Assembly (NCBI RefSeq): GCF_009192945.1 | Contig: NZ_NSET01000032.1 | Location: 62,001-126,000 of the forward strand | Origin: Xanthomonas maliensis | GTDB taxonomy: Bacteria; Pseudomonadota; Gammaproteobacteria; Xanthomonadales; Xanthomonadaceae | Length of the DNA: 64,000 bases | Reading direction: 5' to 3' | Shown here: positions 56,906 through 64,000 of the stretch, one piece after another | Position numbering within the stretch: position 1 is the stretch's first letter | Layout of the letters: each line of letters begins with the position of its first letter | Position numbers and translations under genes: made by a program | Notes under the pieces: generated by a model | Told to the model about the DNA's origin: nothing | The model's input: the letters and a program-made list of their open reading frames with translations, nothing else | The model's database searches: none

Positions 56906-58168
56906 ATGGCCATGCGTAAGCGGCCGGCAGAGATCGTCCATCACGCGCGACTGGATGCGCGCCTGGTCAAGGCGGTACGCGGGGTGCGGTTGCTGGCGCT
57001 GGCGAGCTGGCCGCGTGCCTTGCAGGAGCCGTTCCTGGCCGGTGTCGCGCGCGGGCAGCCGGTGTTGCCGCAGGTGGAGTATCCGCGACTGGATTTCAGC
57101 CAAACCCGTCGGGAATTGTCCGAGCTGGCCCAGGCCGCCGATCCGCAGCATCCGTTGGGCGCCTATCTGATCGATTCGGCGCATAGCTGGGGCTTGGCTG
57201 CCGGTTTGCTGGAGTCGCTGGGGACGGCTGCCGCAGGCGACTACGCGGTGCAGCTGTTCGGGGTGCCCGACGATCCGATGCCGGGCAATGGCCCGACGAC
57301 GCGGGCCGCGGCGCAGCACTTCATCCAGATTGCCCGCGAACTGGATCGCGAGTTGCTGGCGCCGGAAGAGCAGGTGCCGGTGTCGGCCACCGCCTTGCGG
57401 CTGCAGTTGCAGAACGATCTGGATGCGTTTTTCGAACAGCGCATCATCACCGTAGAGTTGGACCCGGACCTGCTGGCCAAGGCCGCCGCCGGCGCGCATC
57501 GCATTCGTCTGCGCAGTGGTGCCACCTTCAGCGGCTACGACCGCGCGCAGCTGTTCCATCATGAGGCGCTGGTGCATTCGCTGACCGCGCTCAATGGGCG
57601 CGAACAACTCAACCTGCCCAGCCTGGGCATCTCCTCGCCGCGCACCACCGCCACGCAGGAAGGCCTGGCGACCTTCGCCGAACAGATCACCGGCAGCATC
57701 GACATCGAGCGGATGAAACGCATCAGCTTGCGCATCGAAGCGATCGCGATGGCACGCGATGGGGCGGATTTCCTCGACGTATTTCGCTACTTCACCGCCA
57801 GCGGACAGAACGCGGCGGAAAGCTTTTCCTCGGCACAGCGGGTCTTCCGCGGCGTACCGACCAGCGGCGGCGCTGCCTTCACCAAGGATACGGTGTACCT
57901 GCGCGGCCTGGTCGCCGTGCATACCTTCTTCCGCCACGCCTTGCAGCACGACCAGTTGCAACGCTGCCGTTCGCTATTCGCCGGCAAGATGGCGCTGGGC
58001 GACGTGGAGCGCTTGGCGCCGCTGTTCGACAGCGGCGTGTTGGCACCGCCGCGCTGGCTGCCGCCGTGGATCAGCCGGGTCAGCGGATTGGCCGGCATGC
58101 TCGCGTTCTCGTTATTCGCCAATCGGATCCGCATGGATCAGTTGCAGCCGCCGGCAATGGACGTCTGA
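56906..58168 (+). CDS. DUF1704 / QEGLA-motif putative metallopeptidase
   Basis: A 420-residue protein of the family described as flavohaemoglobin-expression-modulating QEGLA-motif proteins. The naming motif is in TTATQEGLATFAEQITG near residue 255, preceded by LFHHEALVHSLTALNG, which together give a HExxxH...E-like metal site. A helical C-terminal region ends in a hydrophobic segment (ISRVSGLAGMLAFSLFAN). The ATG abuts the rsgA stop with zero gap. The function is unknown; a mechanistic link to ribosome maturation is only suggested by this coupling. Confidence 0.85.
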   Translation: MAMRKRPAEIVHHARLDARLVKAVRGVRLLALASWPRALQEPFLAGVARGQPVLPQVEYPRLDFSQTRRELSELAQAADPQHPLGAYLIDSAHSWGLAAGLLESLGTAAAGDYAVQLFGVPDDPMPGNGPTTRAAAQHFIQIARELDRELLAPEEQVPVSATALRLQLQNDLDAFFEQRIITVELDPDLLAKAAAGAHRIRLRSGATFSGYDRAQLFHHEALVHSLTALNGREQLNLPSLGISSPRTTATQEGLATFAEQITGSIDIERMKRISLRIEAIAMARDGADFLDVFRYFTASGQNAAESFSSAQRVFRGVPTSGGAAFTKDTVYLRGLVAVHTFFRHALQHDQLQRCRSLFAGKMALGDVERLAPLFDSGVLAPPRWLPPWISRVSGLAGMLAFSLFANRIRMDQLQPPAMDV

Positions 58169-58267
58169 ATCGTCTGCACCCCGCAGACGCGCTCTACACG
58201 ACGCCGCAACGGGCTGGACAGGACACTGGGCGCCTCGCCCGAGTGGGCCTTGATACGAGGCAATGCA

Positions 58268-58948
58268 ATGAAGATCCTGATGGTGCTGACGTCGCACGAC
58301 CAGCTAGGCGATACCGGCAAGAAGACCGGCTTCTGGCTGGAGGAATTCGCCGCGCCGTACTACGTCTTCAAGGATGCCGGTGTACAGATCACCTTGGCAT
58401 CGCCCAAGGGTGGACAGCCGCCGCTGGATCCCAAGAGCGATGCGCCGGATGCACAGACCGAGGCGACCAAGCGCTTCAAGCAGGATCCGCAGGCACAGCA
58501 GGCGCTGGCCAGCACCACGCCGCTGACGCAAGTGACGGCTGACGATTTCGATGCGGTGTTCTATCCCGGCGGCCATGGTCCGCTGTGGGACCTGGCCGAG
58601 GATCAGCAGTCGATCGGCTTGATCGAGGCCTTTGCCGCCGCGAACAAGCCGCACGGTCTGGTTTGCCACGCGCCAGGCGTGCTGCGCCGGGTCAAGGGCG
58701 CCGACGGCGAACCGCTGGTCGCTGGGCGCCGGGTGACCGGCTTCACCAACGGCGAAGAGGACGGCGTGGGCCTGACCAAGATCGTGCCGTTCTTGGTAGA
58801 GGATGTGTTGAAGGAGCTGGGCGGCCGCTACGAGAAAGGCGCCGATTGGGGCGTGCATGTGGTCACCGACGGAAGGCTGGTGACCGGACAGAATCCCGCC
58901 TCGTCCGAGCAGGCGGCCCACGCGCTGCTGGAATTGCTCAAGCACTGA
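58268..58948 (+). CDS. DJ-1/PfpI (Hsp31-like) protein
   Basis: A 226-residue class I glutamine amidotransferase-like protein. The fold starts MKILMVLTSHDQLGDTGKKT with the typical GxWxEE segment (TGFWLEEFAAPY). It contains the reactive Cys in GLVCHAPGVLRRV, the oxyanion text AVFYPGGHGPLWDL, and the second acid site in EEDGVGLTKIVPFLVED. Relatives act as methylglyoxal/glyoxalase III enzymes, chaperones or deglycases. ATG 58268 has GAGG eight bases upstream. It is followed by a very strong terminator. Confidence 0.88.
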   Translation: MKILMVLTSHDQLGDTGKKTGFWLEEFAAPYYVFKDAGVQITLASPKGGQPPLDPKSDAPDAQTEATKRFKQDPQAQQALASTTPLTQVTADDFDAVFYPGGHGPLWDLAEDQQSIGLIEAFAAANKPHGLVCHAPGVLRRVKGADGEPLVAGRRVTGFTNGEEDGVGLTKIVPFLVEDVLKELGGRYEKGADWGVHVVTDGRLVTGQNPASSEQAAHALLELLKH

Positions 58949-59001
58949 GCGACATCGCCTGGCATGCAGCGTGCGTGCCCTCGCGGTGATTTGCGGCGTC
59001 T

Positions 59002-59047
59002 AGCCCGCATCGACCGCACGCTCTTGAGCGTGCGGTCGATGCGGGCT
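59002..59047 (+). terminator. rho-independent terminator, 22-bp perfect stem
   Basis: AGCCCGCATCGACCGCACGC plus TC pairs without mismatch to its reverse complement over a 2-nt loop (59024-59025). A T-rich tail, cttcagttttcta, follows on plus. It sits between the convergent DJ-1-type gene (stop 58948) and suxB (stop 59082), so it can stop both. Confidence 0.8.
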
Positions 59048-59081
59048 CTTCAGTTTTCTACCTACGCAGCCATCGCTGTGT

Positions 59082-60998
59082 CTAAAGCGCAGGGTTGACG
59101 CGGCGGAACCAGCGCACCGCGTGGGCCGGCAGCGTGAGTGTGGTTGGCACCGGCTGGGCCAGGTCGTGCTGCGGATCCAGCAACCGCCAGTCGTCCGGCC
59201 GACCAGGAAAAACCACCGTCACCGCTTGCTCGGCGAAATTGTGGATCGCAAGGAAATCGTCGCCGCGGGTCAGCGCCAGCAGACGTGGATCGGCGAGCGC
59301 GACGCTGCCCAGCGCGTGGTCCGCGCCCAGCGCCGGCAGGCTGGCGCGGGTACGGATCAACGCACGCAGGCGGCCATAGACGTGTCCAGGCACGGTTGCC
59401 GGGTCATGGCGCAGTTCGACGCGCTCCCAGTCCATCGCCGGCCGATGCAGCCAGCGCCCTTCGTGGCGACGCTGCGGGTCGTTGCGATAACCGCTGTCGT
59501 TCGGCAAGGCCAGTTCGTCGCCCATATAGATCAACGGCACACCTGGCATCGCCAGGGCCAGCGCATACAGCAGCACCAGGCGGTCGATGGCCAGCTCCAG
59601 TGCCGCCGCATCGCCTTGCTCCTGCGCGGCCTGCACGCCGGCCAGCGCCGATGCCATGCCGTTGGTGCCATGCACGCCATCGCCGCTGCTCTGGAAGCTC
59701 TCGCCGCGCGCGTAGCTGCCGGGCACCGCATTGGCATAGAACTGCGCCACCGTGCGCAGCGAGAACGGCGGCTGCTCGGCTGTGCCAGCCGCTTCCTGCT
59801 GCAGCACGTTCCAGCCGATATCGTCATGACAACGCACATAGCTGAGCCAGGCGCAGCCGCGCGGCAGCGGTGGGCTGTGAGCGATCACGGTGTGCAGCAG
59901 GTCGCCACGCTGCAGCGCCAGCGCCGACCAGCCGGCCGCCATCAAGGTACTGTGGTAGGCCAGGTGGCACTCGCGGCCCTCGTCGCGGCCGCTGCCGAAG
60001 TAGGGTGGCAACTGTGTCATCGGCACGATGGCTTCGGCCTTCATCGCCACCGACGGCGCGACGATGTCGGTGACCGCACGCAGGGCAACCAGCAGTTGAT
60101 GCGCTTCGGGCTGATTCATGCAGTCGCTGCCCAGCCGCTTCCACAGGTACGCGGTGGAATCGAGCCGGAACGCTTCCACGCCCAGATTGGCCAGCCGCAG
60201 CAGCGCCAGGGCCATCTCGCCGAATACCGCCGGGTTGCTCCAATTCAAGTCCCATTGATAGGGATAGAAGGTCGTCCACAGCCAGTGCCCGGTCTGCGCG
60301 TCCCAACTGAAATTGCCCGGCGCGGTCTGCGGGAACACCTGGCCCAGGGTGGCCTCGTAGCGGTCCGGCAGGTGTCGATCGGGAAAGTGATGGTAGTAGT
60401 TGAGATAGCGGGCGTCGCCGGCGCGCGCGGCCTGCGCCCAGGCATGGTCGTCGGCAGTATGGTTGAGGACGAAATCGGCGCACAGGCTGATGCCGGCTGC
60501 GCGCAGGCGGGTGGTCAGTGCGACCAGGTCGTCGTTGCTGCCCAGCGCCGGCTCCACCTGGCCATAGTCGCTGACGGCAAAGCCGCCGTCGTTGTCGCCA
60601 GCGCGCGCGCGCAGGAAGGGCAGCAGATGCAGATAGCGCACCCCCAGCTCCTGCAGATACGGCACGCGCGCAGCCACGCCCTGCAGATTGCCGGCGAAGC
60701 GATCCACATAGGCGCTGTAGCCGAGCATCTGCGATTGCCCGAACCAGCCCGGCGCCCGTTCGGCATCGAGCTGCAACAGCGCATCCGGGCGCTGCTGGGC
60801 GCACTGCCCCAGCGCGGCGAGCCAATGCTGCAACCAGCTGGCATAGCCGGGCTGCTGTCCGTACAGGGACTGCAACAGTTCGAGCAGGCGTGGCGCATGG
60901 CGATCGTAGCGCGGCAACAGTGCAGCGGCACGACGGGCATCCAGCGCGGCGGCGAAGGCCACGCGTTCGGCCGAGAGGGGGAGCGAGGGGGGAGTCAT
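59082..60998 (-). CDS. suxB: amylosucrase / sucrose hydrolase (GH13_4)
   Basis: A cytoplasmic 638-residue enzyme that splits sucrose. The GH13 catalytic set is visible: nucleophile Asp in EAFRLDSTAYLWK, acid/base Glu in AMKAEAIVPM and the third Asp in YVRCHDDIGWN. The subfamily-4 text ADFVLNHTADDHAWA and QWDLNWSNP is also present. Xanthomonas members act mostly as sucrose hydrolases rather than glucan-forming amylosucrases. ATG 60998 begins MTPPSLPLSAERVAF. It lies 31 bp after the TonB receptor suxA and belongs to the sux locus with suxC (and, known from other strains, a LacI regulator suxR beyond the window). Confidence 0.92.
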   Translation of the reverse strand: MTPPSLPLSAERVAFAAALDARRAAALLPRYDRHAPRLLELLQSLYGQQPGYASWLQHWLAALGQCAQQRPDALLQLDAERAPGWFGQSQMLGYSAYVDRFAGNLQGVAARVPYLQELGVRYLHLLPFLRARAGDNDGGFAVSDYGQVEPALGSNDDLVALTTRLRAAGISLCADFVLNHTADDHAWAQAARAGDARYLNYYHHFPDRHLPDRYEATLGQVFPQTAPGNFSWDAQTGHWLWTTFYPYQWDLNWSNPAVFGEMALALLRLANLGVEAFRLDSTAYLWKRLGSDCMNQPEAHQLLVALRAVTDIVAPSVAMKAEAIVPMTQLPPYFGSGRDEGRECHLAYHSTLMAAGWSALALQRGDLLHTVIAHSPPLPRGCAWLSYVRCHDDIGWNVLQQEAAGTAEQPPFSLRTVAQFYANAVPGSYARGESFQSSGDGVHGTNGMASALAGVQAAQEQGDAAALELAIDRLVLLYALALAMPGVPLIYMGDELALPNDSGYRNDPQRRHEGRWLHRPAMDWERVELRHDPATVPGHVYGRLRALIRTRASLPALGADHALGSVALADPRLLALTRGDDFLAIHNFAEQAVTVVFPGRPDDWRLLDPQHDLAQPVPTTLTLPAHAVRWFRRVNPAL

Positions 60999-61029
60999 TG
61001 ATCAACGCCGGCCGGGGCCGACTGGGTCC

Positions 61030-63486
61030 TCAGAAGTCGTAGCGCAGGCTGATGCTGGTGGTGCGACCGGCAATGGAACGCGCGCGGATGATGCCATTGG
61101 CAGGAATGGTGGCTTCCTCCGCTTCGGTCAAGCCGAAGGTGTTGAAGACATTGTTGACGTTGAGCGCCACGGTCAGCGCATCGGTCAGCCGGTAGTCGCC
61201 GAACAGGTTGACCTGGGTATAGCCCGGCATCTTCAGTTGGTTGGAATCCTGCGTGTAGGCATCGGTGGTGCCGATCAGGTTGACGCCGAACTGGTAGCGG
61301 TCGCCACGGTAGCTCGGCGTCAGCTGCCAGATCAGATCGGCCTGACGCCGCGGCACATTGCCGGCGTTTTCCGGTGTGATCTGATCCTTGTCGATTTCCG
61401 CGTCGGTCCAGGTCAAGCCGCCGTTGACGGTGAATCCCTGGTAGCGATAGCTGGCCTCCAGCTCCACGCCGTGGGCCTTGTAGGTGCGGTTGAAGAAGCG
61501 CTGGCTGGTGAGTTCGAAGTTCTGTTCTTCGGTGCGCGCCGCGAAGGCGGTCGCGAACAGGCTCAGGCCGTCGCGGCGCCATTTCAGGCCGGCTTCGGCC
61601 TGCTTGACCACGTTGACCGCTTCGTTCGACGACACCGAGCCGTCGTCGCGCACCACGCCGAACAGCAGGCGGTCGGCATTGGCGCGCGCGCCGCGGCTGA
61701 TACGGGCGAAGGCGCCGAGGTCGTCGCTGAGCAGGTAGTTGGCGCCGAGCGAGTACGAGAGGTAGTTCCAGTCGTAGTGCACCGGCTTCGGGTTTGCGGT
61801 GTCGATGGTCGCCACACGCTGCTCGACCGGCTGGATCACGCCATCGCCGTTGACGTCCAGGTTCTGCGCAATCGCGGTGCCGCTGTAGCTGCCGCGCGCA
61901 TCGCCCATGTCGTAGCGCAGGCTGCCATCGACGCTGAGCTTGCCGCTGTCGAAGGTCAGCGCCACATACGGTGCATTGACGTTGTAGCGCACGTCGTAGC
62001 TGCGGGTGACGCAGCAATCGCCCCAGAACGGCGTGCCGTAGGCGTACAGCCCGCCTTGTGACAGCGAAACGCCGTTGGCGTCGACGACATTGAGCAAGCG
62101 CGAGTTGCGGCCCAGGCTCTGCACGTACGAATCCCAGGTCCAGTCCATGTCGATGGTCTGACGCGAGGCGTAATAGCCGATGCGCAGATTCAAGCTGCGG
62201 CCATCGCCGCCGAATTCGCGCGAGATGCTCAGGTCGTTGACCACGTTGCCCAGATCGTTGATGGCCACATTGAACAAGTGGGTGCGCACGGCCAAGCCGG
62301 AATAGGCTTGGCCCACCTGCGGCCCGGTGGCCTGGATCAATTGCGCACCGCTGCCGCCAATGGCGCTCGCCAGGGTTGCAGCATCGCTGACTTCGACCGG
62401 GAAGGGACTGACGAAGCGGCCGCTGTTGTCGGCGACGCGGAATTTTTCGCTCAGGCTCCAGCCACTGCCGAGGTCGAACCAGGCTTCGGCACCCAGCGTG
62501 CGAGAGATCGGATGCATGCCATCGCTGAGGTTGGTGCTGCGTGGCCCGTTGTTGCCATCCAGACCGATGTCGCTGCGGAAATACGGGCTGTACAAGGTGT
62601 CGCGGCCGGGATCGAAGCCGGGCAGGCGGCCCAGGTCGGGTGAGCCGTCGCTGCCGCGCACCGAGGTCGGGACTGGCAGGTAGCCGGCAGCGCGATCGTT
62701 GAGGTACTTGCCGTACAGGCGCACATAGCCATTGTCGAACAGCCGGGTCAGGTTGGCCTTGAGTTGACCGCCCTTGTCGGTGCCGTAGCCGGCGTCGCGA
62801 ATGCCGTCGCCCTGGCGGAAGAAGCCGCCGATATTGAATTGCCACTGCTCGGCGAACGGAGCGCCGTAGTCGAAGTCCACCCGCGTATTGTCGTAGTCCA
62901 GGCCGCGACTGATGCCCACGCTGCCGCCGGCAGTGTCGCCGGTCTTGCTGATGAAGTTGATGATGCCGCCGGGCGCGTTGCTGGTGAAGGTGGACGCCGA
63001 GCCGCCACGAATGGCCTCGATGCGATCGAGGGTGAAATCCGAACGCAGGAAGATGTCGGAATTGCCGAAGGCGATGTCGCCGAACTCCATCACCGGCAGC
63101 CCGTCTTCTTGCAACTGCAGAAACTTGGCGCCACCGGAGGCGACCGGCAGGCCGCGCACGGCGATGTTGGCGTTGCCTTCGCCGCCGCTGGACTCCGAGC
63201 GTACGCCAGGGATATTGCGGAAGATCTCGGCGGTGCTACGCGGCGCCGATTGCTCGATCGCCTCGGCGCCGACGGTGCTGACCGACACGCTGGACTTCAG
63301 CTTGGTGGTGGCACTGGACGTGCCGGTGACGAACACCGCGTCCAGGTTGACCGCCGCGTTGTCGGTGGTCGCCGTGGCAGCCGGTGTGGTGGCGGTGGCG
63401 TCCTGCGCCAGCGCAGCAGGCGCGCACAGGCAGGTGGCGACCGCACAGGCAAGGGCGTGCAGGCGCAAGGTGTGCTTGGTGGACAT
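61030..63486 (-). CDS. suxA: TonB-dependent outer-membrane sucrose receptor
   Basis: An 818-residue receptor. The signal peptide ends at CLCAPAALAQ, and a Thr/Ala-rich stretch leads to the plug. Plug motifs are VFVTGTSSATTKLK, PRSTAEIFRNIPGVR, VRGLPVASGG and RIEAIRGGSASTFTSNAPGGI, and the barrel ends SISLRYDF with a terminal Phe. ATG 63486 is set by the signal sequence and a GAGAGAGA upstream. It is next to amylosucrase and divergent from a sucrose permease, the arrangement of the Xanthomonas sux carbohydrate-utilisation locus, where this receptor takes up sucrose with high affinity. Confidence 0.93.
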   Translation of the reverse strand: MSTKHTLRLHALACAVATCLCAPAALAQDATATTPAATATTDNAAVNLDAVFVTGTSSATTKLKSSVSVSTVGAEAIEQSAPRSTAEIFRNIPGVRSESSGGEGNANIAVRGLPVASGGAKFLQLQEDGLPVMEFGDIAFGNSDIFLRSDFTLDRIEAIRGGSASTFTSNAPGGIINFISKTGDTAGGSVGISRGLDYDNTRVDFDYGAPFAEQWQFNIGGFFRQGDGIRDAGYGTDKGGQLKANLTRLFDNGYVRLYGKYLNDRAAGYLPVPTSVRGSDGSPDLGRLPGFDPGRDTLYSPYFRSDIGLDGNNGPRSTNLSDGMHPISRTLGAEAWFDLGSGWSLSEKFRVADNSGRFVSPFPVEVSDAATLASAIGGSGAQLIQATGPQVGQAYSGLAVRTHLFNVAINDLGNVVNDLSISREFGGDGRSLNLRIGYYASRQTIDMDWTWDSYVQSLGRNSRLLNVVDANGVSLSQGGLYAYGTPFWGDCCVTRSYDVRYNVNAPYVALTFDSGKLSVDGSLRYDMGDARGSYSGTAIAQNLDVNGDGVIQPVEQRVATIDTANPKPVHYDWNYLSYSLGANYLLSDDLGAFARISRGARANADRLLFGVVRDDGSVSSNEAVNVVKQAEAGLKWRRDGLSLFATAFAARTEEQNFELTSQRFFNRTYKAHGVELEASYRYQGFTVNGGLTWTDAEIDKDQITPENAGNVPRRQADLIWQLTPSYRGDRYQFGVNLIGTTDAYTQDSNQLKMPGYTQVNLFGDYRLTDALTVALNVNNVFNTFGLTEAEEATIPANGIIRARSIAGRTTSISLRYDF

Positions 63487-63583
63487 CGCGATTCTCTCTC
63501 TCACGGATGGTGGTGTGCCGACGCCTGCGTCGTCCCGTCCAGGGATGGCCGATGGCCTGCAGCGCGGGGCAGTGATAACGGCA

Positions 63584-63601
63584 ATTGCAATCGATTGCAA
63601 T
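63584..63601. promoter_or_regulatory. sux operator 1 (LacI-type palindrome)
   Basis: ATTGCAATCGATTGCAAT is a perfect 18-bp palindrome with a central CG, 98 bp upstream of the suxA start. A second, slightly degenerate copy lies 88 bp away. In the related loci SuxR, a LacI-family repressor, controls suxA, suxB and suxC, so this is its probable site. Confidence 0.72.
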
Positions 63602-63672
63602 CCTGCACTGCAACATACTTTCTGGAAATTAAAGGCCTTAAAAGACATCCATGAATCTGCTGCAGCGCAGCG

Positions 63673-63688
63673 TTACAATCGATTGCAG
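63673..63688. promoter_or_regulatory. sux operator 2, overlapping a suxC -10 box
   Basis: TTACAATCGATTGCAG matches operator 1 in 14 of 16 positions and keeps the CAATCGATTGCA core. TACAAT (63674-63679) within it is a good -10 hexamer for suxC, whose start lies about 60 bp downstream. A fitting -35 box is not evident. Confidence 0.55.
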
Positions 63689-63746
63689 TCCCGGCAGGTT
63701 AGAGTGCGCCGCGGCCGACCGGAGGCCGCCGAACGCCGGATCCCGC

Positions 63747-64000
63747 ATGTCCTCGACCGCAGCACCGCTTTCGCTTACTCGCATCCTGGCGCTCAATGCC
63801 GGCTTCTTCGGCGTGCAATACAGCTTTGGGCTGCAACAAAGCAATATGAGCCCGATCTACAACTATCTGGGCGCCGACCACGCCAATCTGCCGTACCTGT
63901 GGCTGGCCGGCCCGATCACCGGGCTGGTGTTGCAACCGGTCGTGGGCGCGCTCAGCGACCGCTCCACCACCCGCTGGGGCCGGCGGTTGCCCTACATGGT
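63747..64000 (+). CDS. suxC: sucrose/sugar transporter SuxC, major facilitator (GPH-like), 3' end outside window
   Basis: The first 84 codons of an inner-membrane sugar permease. Translation from ATG 63747 reads MSSTAAPLSLTRILALNAGF and continues FGVQYSFGLQQSNMSPIYNY, then a short loop and LPYLWLAGPITGLVLQPVVG before ALSDRSTTRWGRRLPYM. The first two membrane segments and the loop-2/3 motif (G-x-x-S-D-R-x-x-x-RxGRR) are clear, and the wording matches bacterial and plant sucrose/proton symporters. It diverges from suxA across a 260-bp operator region. The frame is still open at the window end. Confidence 0.9.
   Translation, partial: MSSTAAPLSLTRILALNAGFFGVQYSFGLQQSNMSPIYNYLGADHANLPYLWLAGPITGLVLQPVVGALSDRSTTRWGRRLPYM

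Noticed and set aside
55919-57961. A 680-codon minus frame opposite rsgA and the QEGLA-motif gene
   Set aside because: Both plus-strand genes carry specific motifs and abut cleanly, so the reverse frame is an artefact of base composition.

Overview
The window reads as a chromosomal segment of a plant-associated gammaproteobacterium of the family Xanthomonadaceae, most likely Xanthomonas. The evidence is the high GC content, three TonB-dependent receptors, a sucrose-utilisation locus of the Xanthomonas sux type at the right end, the nagQ-P-R-B-A order, a four-gene PNAG (pga/xag/hms) locus and plant cell wall enzymes (GH12 and PL4). I saw no tRNA, rRNA, CRISPR array, insertion sequence, prophage or integron. 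Genes are dense, and most intergenic gaps between convergent genes hold a recognisable hairpin.

Region 1 (1-7983, all +) is an amino-sugar block. The 3' part of a GH89 alpha-N-acetylglucosaminidase overlaps a membrane protein related to lysosomal heparan-alpha-glucosaminide N-acetyltransferase. A tight nag operon follows: GntR regulator, sugar transporter, LacI regulator, deaminase, deacetylase. Together these could release, import and catabolise GlcNAc. Region 2 (8192-13916, -) is the convergent pgaABCD operon, which uses GlcNAc to build a biofilm polysaccharide. Region 3 (13917-24342) has a gene-poor gap with a perfect 24-bp LacI-type palindrome, a carbohydrate-type TonB receptor, cca, slt and a second TonB receptor.

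Region 4 (24561-29748, -) is betTBA, taking choline to glycine betaine. Region 5 (29881-36380) holds an endonuclease/phosphatase-fold protein, two tandem DsbA-like lipoproteins, cytochrome c4, engB, a VIT-family metal transporter and gshA. Region 6 (36436-45570) has a two-component system, a glycosyltransferase, the frmR-frmA-gfa-fghA formaldehyde operon, a DegV protein and a secreted GH12 enzyme. Region 7 (45596-58948) has a rhamnogalacturonan lyase, a pair of amidohydrolases (one lacking its metal-binding histidines), a three-domain glutaredoxin/A-type/rhodanese fusion, a polysaccharide deacetylase, an aminotransferase-GDSL pair, rsgA with a QEGLA-motif partner, and a DJ-1-type protein. Region 8 (59082-64000) is the sux locus: suxB and suxA on -, and suxC diverging and cut by the window end.

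Most functional calls rest on family recognition by eye from motifs. No database search or alignment was run. Start codons were chosen from ribosome binding sites, overlaps and signal peptides, and uncertain ones are flagged.
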